Source of the DNA: DATAES01 sp036493595
GTDB lineage: Bacteria > Actinomycetota > Acidimicrobiia > Acidimicrobiales > JACDCH01
Length of the DNA stretch: 64,000 nucleotides
Direction: 5' to 3'
NCBI GenBank assembly: GCA_036493595.1
Contig: DASXPN010000063.1
Location: forward strand, 5,776-69,775
The position numbers and the translations under genes are program-made. Positions 32,706-41,698 of the stretch are shown one piece after another (position 1 is the first letter of the stretch; each line of letters starts with the position of its first letter). The notes beneath the pieces were generated by a model, which was given only the letters and a program-made list of their open reading frames with translations, was not told where the DNA came from and made no database searches.

Positions 32706-33920
32706 TCAGGCGGGCACGGGGACGCGGTCGATGACCGGGCCCATGAGGTCCTCGAAGTTGTCGCGGTAGAACGCGTCACGCACCTGGTCGGACGCGTCGC
32801 CGAGGGAGGCCTCGAATCGCTCGACCGGCCGGCGGCCGCCTTCGACGTGCGGGTAGTCGGACGAGAACATGCACACGCCCGGACCGGCCTGCTCGATGAT
32901 CCATCCGACGTCCTCGGTCGGGTACGGCGTGGCCCGCACCTGTCGTTGCACGTACTCGCTCGGCCTCATCGACAGCGCTTGCAATCGCTCCTCGTGGCGG
33001 GCGAAGGCGTCGAACGCCGACTCCATCTGGCGCATCCATGACGGCATCCAGATCGCACCTTGCTCGATGACGCCGATGCGAAGGTCGGGGAAGCGTTCGA
33101 GCACGCCGTCGAAGATCATCGTGGCGAGCGTCTGCATCGGAGGGCGGGGGATGCCCATGTAGTCGACCGAGCGGAAGTTCTCCTCGCCACCATGGAAGTC
33201 CGGCGGGATCGGCAGGCCGTTGTCGAAGTAGGCGTGCTCGATGAGGTCGCCCGTGCCGCCGACGTGGAACACGACCGGGACGCGCGCCTCCTCGGCGCGG
33301 GCCCACACCGGGTCGAGGCCGATGTGGCTCGGCGAGTGGGTGCGCGGACAGCCGGACGCAACGAGGACCGCGCCCGTTCCGGCCTCGAGCACCTCATCGG
33401 TCATCGCCGCGGCGCGCTCGAAGTCGGCCAGCGGGACGTAGCAGGTCGCGAGCAGCCGCGCGTCGACCGAGCAGAAGTCGAGCATCCCGCGGTTGTGGGC
33501 GCGCGCCGCGCCGTACGCGAAGTCGAGGTCGTCGCCGTGCTCCCAGTCGCGTAGCCGGCGGTTGTGGAACGTGTTGAACACGAGTTGGCTGGCGACGCCG
33601 ATCAGGTCCAGCGCGCGCGGCCGATCGTCGGCGATGAACGAACCCGTCGCGGCGAAGTTCTTGCGCAGCATGATCTCGTCGGCCTCGACGGCGCGGTACT
33701 CGTCGGACGCGTGTTTGCGCTCGAGCTTCTGGAACGCCGCCTCGAGATCGCGCAGCTGCTCGGCCGGGTCGCCGGTCTGTCGCAGCTCGTTGCCGCTCTC
33801 GAGCCGCAGCGGCTGGATCCGGTCACGGATCTCCGGGTCGGCGTAGTCACGCAGCCAGGTGGGTGTCTCCATGATGTGCGCGTCGGCGTCATGGACGATC
33901 CGACCCTCGACGTACGGCAT
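32706..33920 (-). CDS. Amidohydrolase family protein (ACMSD-like)
   Basis: A 404-residue TIM-barrel metal hydrolase or decarboxylase of the amidohydrolase_2 group. DADAHIMETP gives the first metal His, PVVFHVGGTG the second, and MFSSDYPHVEG the final acidic residue. Relatives act as decarboxylases or hydrolases in aromatic or xenobiotic pathways; the substrate is unknown. It is divergent from dnaE2, with the LexA box 20 bp before its start codon, so LexA may also repress it. Confidence 0.85.
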   Translation of the reverse strand: MPYVEGRIVHDADAHIMETPTWLRDYADPEIRDRIQPLRLESGNELRQTGDPAEQLRDLEAAFQKLERKHASDEYRAVEADEIMLRKNFAATGSFIADDRPRALDLIGVASQLVFNTFHNRRLRDWEHGDDLDFAYGAARAHNRGMLDFCSVDARLLATCYVPLADFERAAAMTDEVLEAGTGAVLVASGCPRTHSPSHIGLDPVWARAEEARVPVVFHVGGTGDLIEHAYFDNGLPIPPDFHGGEENFRSVDYMGIPRPPMQTLATMIFDGVLERFPDLRIGVIEQGAIWMPSWMRQMESAFDAFARHEERLQALSMRPSEYVQRQVRATPYPTEDVGWIIEQAGPGVCMFSSDYPHVEGGRRPVERFEASLGDASDQVRDAFYRDNFEDLMGPVIDRVPVPA

Positions 33921-33940
33921 GCAAACTTCCTCTCGTCAGG

Positions 33941-33954
33941 CGAACACTTGTTCG
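33941..33954 (+). promoter_or_regulatory. LexA box upstream of dnaE2
   Basis: CGAACACTTGTTCG is a symmetrical CGAAC-N4-GTTCG site. TAGACT (33956-33961) follows immediately as the -10, with GTG 33969 seven nt further, the same arrangement as at imuA. The box also lies close to the divergent amidohydrolase start. Confidence 0.85.
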
Positions 33955-33968
33955 ATAGACTCGACTTC

Positions 33969-36900
33969 GTGGGCTTCAACAACCCAGCGATGCCGTGGTC
34001 CGAGCTCGAGCGTCGCCTCTCCGACAAACGGTCCGACAATCGCTCCGACAAACGGTCTGACGATCGGCCTTCGAGCGATCGTATTGCCGGTCGTCCGAGC
34101 AACGTACCCGCTTCGGCAAACGGGGGCGATAGTCCTGCTTGGTCCCGTAAGCGCCAGCCGTTCGAGCCGCGAGTGCAGCGGCGGCACGGCTCGGTGCCGT
34201 ACGCGGAGTTGCACTGTCACTCCAACTTCAGCTTTCTCGACGGCGCGTCGCATCCCGAGGAGTTGGTGGAGGAGGCAGCCCGTCTCGGTCTCGAAGCGCT
34301 CGCGCTCATCGACCACGATGGGTTCTACGGCGTCGTGCGCTTCGCGGAAGCGGCGCGCGAAGTCGGGATGCCGACGGTGTTCGGTGCCGAGCTCAGCTTC
34401 GAGCTGCGCAAGCCCCAGAACGGTGAAGCTGATCCTGAGGGGCATCACCTCGTCGTGGTGGCGCGCGATCCGCAGGGCTACGCCCGCCTGGCTCGCACCA
34501 TCAGCGGCGCGCAGCTGCGCGGGCGCGAGAAGGGCAAGCCCCTCTATTCGATGTCCGAGCTCGCGCAGCTGCACGGCGGGCACTGGCTCGTGCTCACTGG
34601 TTGTCGCAAAGGCATGGTGCCGGGCGCGCTGGTGCGTGACGGTCCCGCGGCAGCCGCCCGCGCGCTGGCCGACCTCGTCGCGGTGTTCGGGAAGGACAAC
34701 GTGGCGGTCGAGCTGTGGGATCACGGCGATCCGCTCGACTCCGCTCGCAACGACGCGCTCATCCAGATCGCGGCGAGGGCGGGGGTCGAGTGTGTCGCCA
34801 CCAACAACGTGCACTACGCGCAACAGTCGCAACGTCCACTCGCCACCGCGCTTGCCGCCGTCCGCGCCCGTCGCAGCCTCGACGAGCTCGACGGCTGGTT
34901 GCCGGCCGCGTCGATCGCGCACTTGCGCGCCGGCTTCGAGCAACAGCACGTGTTCCGTCGCTACCCGGGTGTGGTCGAGCGCGCCGCCGCGCTCGGGCTC
35001 GAGTGTGCGTTCGACCTCCATCTCGTCGCCCCGAATCTGCCGCCGTACCCGTGTCCCGACGGTCTCGACGAGATGCAGTACCTGCGCCGCCTGACCGAAC
35101 AGGGCGCGGCTCGGCGCTATGGCGGGCGCGGCGATCCGTCGACCGCCAAGGCGTACGCGCAGATCGACCACGAGCTCGCGCTCATCGACTCGCTCGGCTT
35201 CCCCGGCTACTTCCTCATCGTGTGGGACATCGTCGAGTTCTGCCGCCGAGCGAACATCTACTGCCAAGGCCGTGGGTCTGCGGCGAACAGCGCGGTCTGC
35301 TACGCGCTCGGCATCACCAACGCGGACGCGGTCGCGCTCGGTTTGCTGTTCGAGCGCTTCCTCTCACCCGAACGCGACGGTCCACCGGACATCGACATCG
35401 ACATCGAGAGCACGCGCCGCGAAGAAGCGATCCAGTACGTGTACGAGCGATACGACCGTGAGCACGCCGCGCAGGTCGCCAACGTCATCACGTACCGCGC
35501 CAAGTCATCGATCCGTGACATGGCGAAGGCGCTCGGCTACTCGACCGGCCAGCAGGATGCGTGGTCGAAGCAGGCCGACCCGTGGGGTCCGCTCGACACA
35601 ACCATCAAACAGCAACAGCACGAACATCAGATCCCGACCCCCGTGTTGGAGCTGGCGCGGCAGGTCGAGCACTTCCCCCGCCATCTCGGCATCCACTCGG
35701 GCGGCATGGTGATCTGCGACCGCCCGATCGTCGAGGTGTGTCCCATCGAATGGGGACGCTTCACCGGGCGCAACGGCACCGGGGAGGAGCCGATCCGTTC
35801 GGTGCTGCAGTGGGACAAGGACGACTGCGCGGCGGCCGGGCTCGTGAAATTCGACCTGCTCGGGCTCGGGATGTTGAGCGCGCTGCACTACACGCTCGAT
35901 TTCGTGCACGAGCACCGTCGCACGAACGGTGACGATCCGATCGGGCTCGCCACCGTCCCCCAAGACGATGCCGTCTACGACATGTTGTGCCGCGCCGACT
36001 CGGTCGGTGTGTTCCAAGTCGAGTCGCGCGCGCAGATGGCCACGTTGCCGCGGCTCAAGCCTCGTTGCTTCTACGACCTCGTGGTCGAGGTCGCGCTCAT
36101 CCGCCCCGGTCCGATCCAAGGCGGCTCGGTGCACCCGTACATCCGGCGCCGCAACGGCACGGAGCCGGTGACGTATCTGCACCCATTGCTCGAGCCGGTG
36201 CTGAAGAAGACGCTCGGGGTGCCTCTGTTTCAAGAGCAGCTCATGCAGATCGCCATCGAGATCGCCGGCTTCACGCCGGGGGAGGCCGATCAGCTCCGCC
36301 AGGCGATGGCGTCGAAGCGGAGCCGTGAACGCATGGAGCGCATCCGCCAGCGCCTCTACGACGGCATGGCCGAGCGCGGTGTGGTCGGTGACATCGCGGA
36401 CCAGATGTGGGACAAGCTCTCGGCGTTCGCCAACTACGGCTTCCCCGAGAGCCACTCGGTGAGCTTCGCCTACCTCGTGTACGCGAGCTCGTGGCTCAAG
36501 CGGTTCTATCCCGCGTCGTTCTGCGCGGGTTTGCTCAACGCGCAGCCGATGGGCTTCTACTCGCCGCACTCGTTGGTGCAGGACGCGCGCCGCCACGGAG
36601 TCGAGGTGCGCACGCCCGACCTCAACGAGTCGGGGGCGAAGGCGACGCTCGAGATCGAACCGGGCATGGATCTTGCGCCGGCATCGCACGACGCGCCACC
36701 CGCGGTGTGGGGTAAGGCCGGGCCGATCGTCCGGCTCGGCATCGGTTCGGTGCGCGGCATCGGCGAAGAGCTGGCCGCCGAGATCGCGTCCGGCCGCCCG
36801 TACGACTCGATGGAGGACTTGGCGCGCCGGGTGCCGTCGCTCTCATTGCCCCAACTCGAGGCGATGGCCACCGCCGGTGCGTTCGGCTGCTTCGACCTGG

Positions 36901-37415
36901 CGCGCCGCGAGGCGTTGTGGTCGGTCGGCGCCGTCGCGCAGACGCGGCCCGACCGTCTCGCCGGCATCGTGACCGGCGTGCAGGCGCCGGCCTTGCCGGG
37001 GATGTCGGAGCGGGAGGCGTCCAACGCCGACCTGTGGTCGACCGGTATCTCACCCGACGGCCATCCGACCCGGTTCGAGCGGCCGCGCCTCGATGCACTC
37101 GGTGTCACCCCGGCGTCGGGTCTCGCCGCCGTCGACGACGGCGAGAAGGTGCTCGTCGCCGGGATCGTGACCCATCGCCAGCGTCCGGCTACCGCGGCCG
37201 GCATCACCTTCGTGAACCTCGAGGACGAGACCGGACTCATCAACGTCGTGTGCTCGCGAGGCTGTTGGACGCGGTACCGGCGAGTGGTCGGTTCGTGTCC
37301 CGCGCTGCTCATACGCGGTCGGTTGGAGAAACAGGAGGGGGTGATCAACGTCAATGCCGAGCGCATCGACCCATTGCCTGTGCGCGCGACTACCAAGAGT
37401 CGCGACTTCCGCTGA
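33969..37415 (+). CDS. dnaE2: Error-prone DNA polymerase III alpha subunit DnaE2
   Basis: A 1148-residue C-family polymerase of the DnaE2/ImuC type, the translesion polymerase of the SOS mutasome. The N-terminus VGFNNPAMPWSELERRLSD is that of DnaE2. The PHP domain begins YAELHCHSNFSFLDGASHPE; the palm has GRGSAANSAVCYALGIT and catalytic Asp residues in PPDIDIDIES; the C-terminal OB fold has VLVAGIVTHRQRPATAAGI. GTG 33969 is chosen because of the promoter and N-terminal match. A low-complexity linker of four Ser-Asp-x-Arg repeats follows the first helix and makes it longer than the mycobacterial protein. Confidence 0.95.
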   Translation: MGFNNPAMPWSELERRLSDKRSDNRSDKRSDDRPSSDRIAGRPSNVPASANGGDSPAWSRKRQPFEPRVQRRHGSVPYAELHCHSNFSFLDGASHPEELVEEAARLGLEALALIDHDGFYGVVRFAEAAREVGMPTVFGAELSFELRKPQNGEADPEGHHLVVVARDPQGYARLARTISGAQLRGREKGKPLYSMSELAQLHGGHWLVLTGCRKGMVPGALVRDGPAAAARALADLVAVFGKDNVAVELWDHGDPLDSARNDALIQIAARAGVECVATNNVHYAQQSQRPLATALAAVRARRSLDELDGWLPAASIAHLRAGFEQQHVFRRYPGVVERAAALGLECAFDLHLVAPNLPPYPCPDGLDEMQYLRRLTEQGAARRYGGRGDPSTAKAYAQIDHELALIDSLGFPGYFLIVWDIVEFCRRANIYCQGRGSAANSAVCYALGITNADAVALGLLFERFLSPERDGPPDIDIDIESTRREEAIQYVYERYDREHAAQVANVITYRAKSSIRDMAKALGYSTGQQDAWSKQADPWGPLDTTIKQQQHEHQIPTPVLELARQVEHFPRHLGIHSGGMVICDRPIVEVCPIEWGRFTGRNGTGEEPIRSVLQWDKDDCAAAGLVKFDLLGLGMLSALHYTLDFVHEHRRTNGDDPIGLATVPQDDAVYDMLCRADSVGVFQVESRAQMATLPRLKPRCFYDLVVEVALIRPGPIQGGSVHPYIRRRNGTEPVTYLHPLLEPVLKKTLGVPLFQEQLMQIAIEIAGFTPGEADQLRQAMASKRSRERMERIRQRLYDGMAERGVVGDIADQMWDKLSAFANYGFPESHSVSFAYLVYASSWLKRFYPASFCAGLLNAQPMGFYSPHSLVQDARRHGVEVRTPDLNESGAKATLEIEPGMDLAPASHDAPPAVWGKAGPIVRLGIGSVRGIGEELAAEIASGRPYDSMEDLARRVPSLSLPQLEAMATAGAFGCFDLARREALWSVGAVAQTRPDRLAGIVTGVQAPALPGMSEREASNADLWSTGISPDGHPTRFERPRLDALGVTPASGLAAVDDGEKVLVAGIVTHRQRPATAAGITFVNLEDETGLINVVCSRGCWTRYRRVVGSCPALLIRGRLEKQEGVINVNAERIDPLPVRATTKSRDFR
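34020..34067 (+). repeat. Four 12-bp tandem repeats inside dnaE2
   Basis: TCCGACAAACGG-like units occur four times, encoding SDKR-SDNR-SDKR-SDDR near residue 18-33 of DnaE2, between the N-terminal helix and the PHP domain. The copies are diverged but in frame. Confidence 0.85.
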
Positions 37416-37419
37416 CATA

Positions 37420-37446
37420 GGCGACGCTCTGTGACGGTGCGTCGCC
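37420..37446 (+). terminator. Hairpin after dnaE2
   Basis: GGCGACGC and GCGTCGCC form an 8-bp stem with an 11-nt loop 4 nt after the dnaE2 stop, in the 118 bp before the response-regulator gene. No T-tract. Confidence 0.5.
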
Positions 37447-37533
37447 GCGCCGTGACCAAAACGTCAATGGCCCATTTGGCCGAAGAAAACAGTCATGGGC
37501 GGCTTGCCGGTTCCCTGCCATCCTTGCCGCACC

Positions 37534-37902
37534 ATGACAATCGCGACCCTCATCGTCGACGACCACGACGACGTTCGCCTCTTGCTGCGCCTGGTGCTCG
37601 AAGCATCGGACTCCATCGAGGTCGTTGGCGAGGCCGCCAACGGCCAGGAAGCACTCGACCGCTATCGCGATCTGCATCCGGCCGTCATCGTCCTCGACGA
37701 GATGATGCCGGGCATGAGCGGGCTCGAGGTGGTGCGCGCCCTGCACGAGCGCGGCGACGAACCCCGTGTCGTGCTGTGCTCCGCCCATCTCGACCGCCAG
37801 GTCCTCGCCCAAGCCAGCATGCTCGGCATCGACCGTTGCATCTCGAAGGCCCACATGGAAGACACGGTGGTGGCAGTGAAGGACCTCGCCGAGACGGGCT
37901 GA
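37534..37902 (+). CDS. Single-domain response regulator (CheY-like receiver)
   Basis: A 122-residue receiver domain with no output domain. The acidic pocket is VDDHDD at the start, the phosphorylation site is in AVIVLDEMMPGMSGLEVV, VVLCSAH gives the conserved Ser/Thr position (Ser), and CISKAHM carries the Lys. It resembles NarL/FixJ-type receivers. No histidine kinase is adjacent. Start ATG 37534 is chosen because the domain begins at once. Confidence 0.85.
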   Translation: MTIATLIVDDHDDVRLLLRLVLEASDSIEVVGEAANGQEALDRYRDLHPAVIVLDEMMPGMSGLEVVRALHERGDEPRVVLCSAHLDRQVLAQASMLGIDRCISKAHMEDTVVAVKDLAETG

Positions 37903-37922
37903 GCCCGTTTGCGCCGCCTCGA

Positions 37923-38312
37923 CTACGAGTCGAGTGGCGCGAGCTGAGAGAAGTCGACGAACGCTCGTTGTGACGTGATGCGGGCATCGTCGTCGAAGGT
38001 CATGACATCGATCACGCTCATGCCCATCTTCGAACCACCGACCGTCACGACGATGTCGAACGTGAACGACGCCTCGGCGCCGCACACGATCGGCGCACCG
38101 GAGATGCTGGCCTGTATGGCGTCCGCGCTGCTGCGACTCTGGTCGTAGAACGTGCCGATCTCGTCGTGACCCCGCTTCGGCGGACTGCCGACGGGATCCT
38201 CCATGGTCGCATCCGCGGTGAAACAGCCGAGCCAAGTGGCTCGATCGTCGTTGCTGAACGCCTCCACGTAGCGGTGGATCGTGCCGGCGATCGCGGTCGT
38301 GAGGTCGGCCAT
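37923..38312 (-). CDS. SnoaL/NTF2-like protein
   Basis: A 129-residue protein of the NTF2-like cone fold: TIHRYVEAFSNDDRATWLGCFTADATMEDPVGSPPKRGHDEI is split into the typical helix-helix-strand pattern with the DP box. It may be an isomerase, hydrolase or ligand-binding protein; no specific function can be given. It is divergent from the pore-like membrane protein by 38 bp. Confidence 0.78.
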   Translation of the reverse strand: MADLTTAIAGTIHRYVEAFSNDDRATWLGCFTADATMEDPVGSPPKRGHDEIGTFYDQSRSSADAIQASISGAPIVCGAEASFTFDIVVTVGGSKMGMSVIDVMTFDDDARITSQRAFVDFSQLAPLDS

Positions 38313-38350
38313 CGCCGCACAGTAACCGGGAGTCCATAGGCTCCTCGCCC

Positions 38351-39439
38351 GTGACGACGGTCGGGCGGGCGCTGGCATTCATCGGCGGCGGCACGGTCGT
38401 CATCGCGGTGTTGCTGTCCGCCGTACGCACCGTCGTACTGCCGCGGGGCGAGCCCGTGTTACTCACGAGATGGGTCTTCGTGTCGCTGCGCAGCGTGTTC
38501 AACGCGTGGGCTCGCCGGGCCAGCACCTACGAGCAACGTGATCGCACGATGGCGATGTTCTCGCCGATCGCACTCATCCTCTTGCCGGGCGCGTGGATCG
38601 CGCTCGTGATCGTCGGCTTCACGGCCATCCAATGGGGCCTCGGTGTCGATCCGTTGCGCGAGGCCTTCTACCTCTCGGGCTCGTCGGTGTTGACGCTCGG
38701 GCTCGACACACCACCGTCATTCGCCACTCATGTCGCAACCTTCGTGGAAGCGACGCTCGGTCTGGGTCTCATCGCCCTGCTCATCAGCTACCTGCCCTCG
38801 ATCTACAGCGCGTTCCAGCGGCGCGAGCTGCTCGTCGCCCGCCTCGCGACACGCGCCGGTGAGCCGCCCCGGGCCATCGAGATGATCAACCGCCATCACG
38901 CGCTGGCGCGGCTCGACGCGATGGACGACCTGTGGGACGAGTGGGAGACGTGGTTTGCGGACGTGGAGGAGACCCACACGTCGCAACCGTCGCTGGTGTT
39001 CTTCCGTTCGATCAGCCACAACCGTTCGTGGGTGACCGCCGCCGGGGTGGTGCTGGACTCCGCCGCGTTCCGCTCCTCGACGCTGAACCTGCCCGCAAAC
39101 CCGCAAGCGCAGCTCTGCATCCGATCGGGCTACCTCGCGTTGCGCCGCATCGCCGACTACTTCTCGATCGAGTACGACCACGATCCCGCGCCCGACGACC
39201 CCATCAGCATCGACCGGAGCGAGTTCCTCGTGGCGTACGAAGAGCTCGCGTCGTTCGGTGTGCCGGTCCGCCCGAACCGCGAAGCGTGCTGGCGGGACTT
39301 CCAAGGTTGGCGGGTCAACTACGACACCGTGCTCCTCGGATTGGCCGGATTGACGATGGCGCCCTACGCGCCATGGGTCAGCGACCGGTCGCTGCGGTAC
39401 CACCGACCACCGCTGACCCGGCGAGGCCGGCGCAAGTAG
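38351..39439 (+). CDS. Membrane protein with a potassium-channel-like pore segment
   Basis: A 362-residue protein with hydrophobic segments near residues 8-25, 72-92 and 120-147 and a soluble C-terminal half. Between segments two and three lies a re-entrant-like stretch FYLSGSSVLTLGLDTPPSF, reminiscent of a K+ channel pore loop, with TLGL where TVGYG would be expected. The soluble part has conserved aromatics (WDEWETWF) but no recognised domain. TAGGCT lies 8 nt before GTG 38351. The next gene is a Ser/Thr kinase. Confidence 0.6.
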   Translation: MTTVGRALAFIGGGTVVIAVLLSAVRTVVLPRGEPVLLTRWVFVSLRSVFNAWARRASTYEQRDRTMAMFSPIALILLPGAWIALVIVGFTAIQWGLGVDPLREAFYLSGSSVLTLGLDTPPSFATHVATFVEATLGLGLIALLISYLPSIYSAFQRRELLVARLATRAGEPPRAIEMINRHHALARLDAMDDLWDEWETWFADVEETHTSQPSLVFFRSISHNRSWVTAAGVVLDSAAFRSSTLNLPANPQAQLCIRSGYLALRRIADYFSIEYDHDPAPDDPISIDRSEFLVAYEELASFGVPVRPNREACWRDFQGWRVNYDTVLLGLAGLTMAPYAPWVSDRSLRYHRPPLTRRGRRK

Positions 39440-39533
39440 CGACCGCATCCACCGCCCGCTGGCAGCGGCGGCACGCTGTCGCGAAGTGGCGGCCTTCGGG
39501 TTGCGCGGCGGCGTCGGCGGGTAGACCGCCAAG

Positions 39534-40754
39534 GTGCTGGCGACGGACACATTGATCGGTGGCCGGTACTTGCTGGGGCCGATGCTCGGGCGGGGCGGGG
39601 TTGCGGACGTCTATCGGGCCGAGGATCTCGGTAGCCACGAACAAGTCGCGGTCAAGGTCTTGCGGGACGCGGAGGCCACCGACGTGCGGCGGTTCGAGCG
39701 CGAGGCCAGGGCACTCGAGCGCGTCGACCATCCCGCCGTCGTCCGGCTGAGGGACGAAGGCGAACACGAAGGGACGCCGTTCCTCGTTCTCGACCTCGTC
39801 GACGGCGAGCCGCTGTCGCGGCTGCTGGACCAAGGACGCCTCGAAGAGGAGTACGTCGCGCGGTTGGGCGCGTCGATGGCCGGCGCGCTGGCGCAGGCCC
39901 ACGAGCTCGGCATCGTCCACCGTGACGTCAAACCCGGCAACGTGCTCGTGAGCCGCGAGGGAAGCTTCCTGCTGTCCGACTTCGGCATCGCCCGTCTGGT
40001 CGACACAGCCGCCATCACGTCGATCACCGACACCGGCTTGGTGATCGGGACGGCTGCCTACCTGTCGCCCGAGCAGGTGCGGGGCGAAGGTGCAGGACCG
40101 GAAGCAGACGTGTACTCGCTCGGGCTCGTGATGATCGAAGGGCTCAACGGGCAACGGGCCTTCGAAGGAACGCCCACCGAAGCGGCCCTGGCCCGCCTCG
40201 AGAGCTCGCCCGCCATCCCGCCGGCCGCGCCGTGGTTGTCGTCGCTGCTCGCGTCGATGACGGCGACCGACGCGCGCCGTCGCCCGACCGCGGCGACGGT
40301 CGCCGACGCGTGTGAACGGCGTCAGCCGGTCGCGGACGAGCCGACCATCGTCGCGGACCACACGGCCGTGCTGCCGATCGTGGCGCCCGCGATGGCGGCC
40401 ACACTGTCGCCGGCGCCGCCCTCGATGTCACCGCCGCCGATGTCACGGCCGCCGATGTCACGGCCGCCGGCGCGGTATCCCGGTCGACGGGGCCGAGGCG
40501 CGCTCCTGGCCGCGCTCGCGGCAGCCGCGATCGTGCTGGCCCTGGTGCTCTTCGCCGTCAGTGGAACGAGCCAAACCCCGTCGAGTGGCGATGCGCCGAC
40601 GCCGTCGACGTCCGCCGCGACGTCGCCGGCCACGAACAGCGGTACGTCCGTGGCCACGACCTCCACTGCGCCGATCACCCTGCCCGGTGTCGGTCCTGTG
40701 CGAGTGCCGACTCCGGGCGGGAAGGACAAACACGGTCACGGCCCCGGCGGTTGA
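39534..40754 (+). CDS. Membrane-anchored Ser/Thr protein kinase
   Basis: A 406-residue Hanks-type (PknB-like) kinase. The glycine loop is LGRGGVADVY (18-27), the ATP lysine is Lys41 (VAVKVL), the catalytic loop is HRDVKPGN with Asp131, and the DFG motif is SDFGIA with Asp149. GTAAYLSPEQ ends the activation loop. A proline-rich MSRPP repeat precedes a single membrane helix near residues 325-345 and a short Ser/Thr/Pro-rich outer tail ending in a His/Gly stretch, with no PASTA domain. TAGACC lies 6 nt before GTG 39534. Confidence 0.9.
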   Translation: MLATDTLIGGRYLLGPMLGRGGVADVYRAEDLGSHEQVAVKVLRDAEATDVRRFEREARALERVDHPAVVRLRDEGEHEGTPFLVLDLVDGEPLSRLLDQGRLEEEYVARLGASMAGALAQAHELGIVHRDVKPGNVLVSREGSFLLSDFGIARLVDTAAITSITDTGLVIGTAAYLSPEQVRGEGAGPEADVYSLGLVMIEGLNGQRAFEGTPTEAALARLESSPAIPPAAPWLSSLLASMTATDARRRPTAATVADACERRQPVADEPTIVADHTAVLPIVAPAMAATLSPAPPSMSPPPMSRPPMSRPPARYPGRRGRGALLAALAAAAIVLALVLFAVSGTSQTPSSGDAPTPSTSAATSPATNSGTSVATTSTAPITLPGVGPVRVPTPGGKDKHGHGPGG

Positions 40755-40761
40755 CCCCGGC

Positions 40762-41403
40762 CTAGCTGCCGCCGGCCAGTAGCACCGCGGCGAGCACGAT
40801 CACGACGACGGTCATGTTGTAGGCGAGATGGGCACGCGTGCTCTCGAGCATCGCGGCGCCCGGATCGTGCGTGCGCTTGTACGCACGCATGTACCACCAC
40901 GTGAAGTACCAGCCGCCGATGCTGAGCCCGAGCGCGGCACCGATGGGGATGCCGATGATTGCGTGCGCGAGCCCGAACTGCACACCCTTACCCATCCGCT
41001 GCAACCCGGTTCGTTTCTCCGATCCGAAGCGGAAGATCTGCTCCTCGGTCTCGGCGAACAGTGGCAGCGCAGGAATCAGCATCACCAGGAACACGAGCGG
41101 GATCAGCCATTCGAGCGCGGTACCCGCCGTGCGGTCGGTCGTGCCGGTCACCGGATTGCCGATGCCGCCGAGCGCCGTCCACCAGCCGAAGTCGAGCCCG
41201 GGAATCTGAACGAGCAACACGACCGCGACGACCACGGCCGTGAGCACGGGCACCGCCAACACGAAGTGGCGCGGTCGCAGCCCGCGCATGATCCCCACCA
41301 CATGCCGCCGGCCGTTGCCGCTGAGCGCGATGCGTGTGCCGCCCGCGATGCGGACTCCGATGAACGCAAGCACCGCGATCGTCAGGACGTCGAACGCCGA
41401 CAC
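40762..41403 (-). CDS. CPBP family intramembrane glutamic protease
   Basis: A 213-residue membrane protein. All three CPBP/Abi motifs are visible: EExxxR as Glu120-Glu121...Arg125 (TEEQIFR), FxxxH as Phe143...His147 (FGLAH), and HxxxN as His192...Asn196 (HLAYN). Four to five hydrophobic segments surround them. Relatives process prenylated or other membrane substrates and bacteriocin immunity factors. GTG 41403 is the start; the promoter overlaps that of the divergent acylphosphatase gene. Confidence 0.78.
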   Translation of the reverse strand: MSAFDVLTIAVLAFIGVRIAGGTRIALSGNGRRHVVGIMRGLRPRHFVLAVPVLTAVVVAVVLLVQIPGLDFGWWTALGGIGNPVTGTTDRTAGTALEWLIPLVFLVMLIPALPLFAETEEQIFRFGSEKRTGLQRMGKGVQFGLAHAIIGIPIGAALGLSIGGWYFTWWYMRAYKRTHDPGAAMLESTRAHLAYNMTVVVIVLAAVLLAGGS

Positions 41404-41422
41404 GCCGGTAGGTTCGCACCTC

Positions 41423-41698
41423 GTGGAACAGGACGTGCGCAGCCGCATCGTCGTCGACGGTCGCGTACAGGGAGTCTGGTTCCGCGCCAGCGCGGATCGG
41501 GAGGCGGCGATCCTGGGCCTGAGCGGATCGGCCACGAACCTTCCGGACGGTCGCGTGGAGTTGGTCGTCGAAGGTCCCGCGGACGCGGTAGGGCGGTTCG
41601 TGGCGTGGGCGCGCGTCGGTCCGCCCCGCGCCGTCGTCACTCGACTCGAGGTGCACGACGAGCCGCCCACGGGCGGCCGCGGTTTCAGGGTGCGGTGA
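41423..41698 (+). CDS. acyP: Acylphosphatase
   Basis: A 91-residue enzyme hydrolysing acyl phosphates. The signature RIVVDGRVQGVWFRASADREA contains catalytic Arg21, and GSATNLPDGRVELVVEG contains Asn39. Length is standard. TAGGTT lies 8 nt before GTG 41423. Its TGA stop directly abuts the stop codon of the convergent PEBP gene (TGA-TCA at 41696-41701). Confidence 0.93.
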   Translation: MEQDVRSRIVVDGRVQGVWFRASADREAAILGLSGSATNLPDGRVELVVEGPADAVGRFVAWARVGPPRAVVTRLEVHDEPPTGGRGFRVR

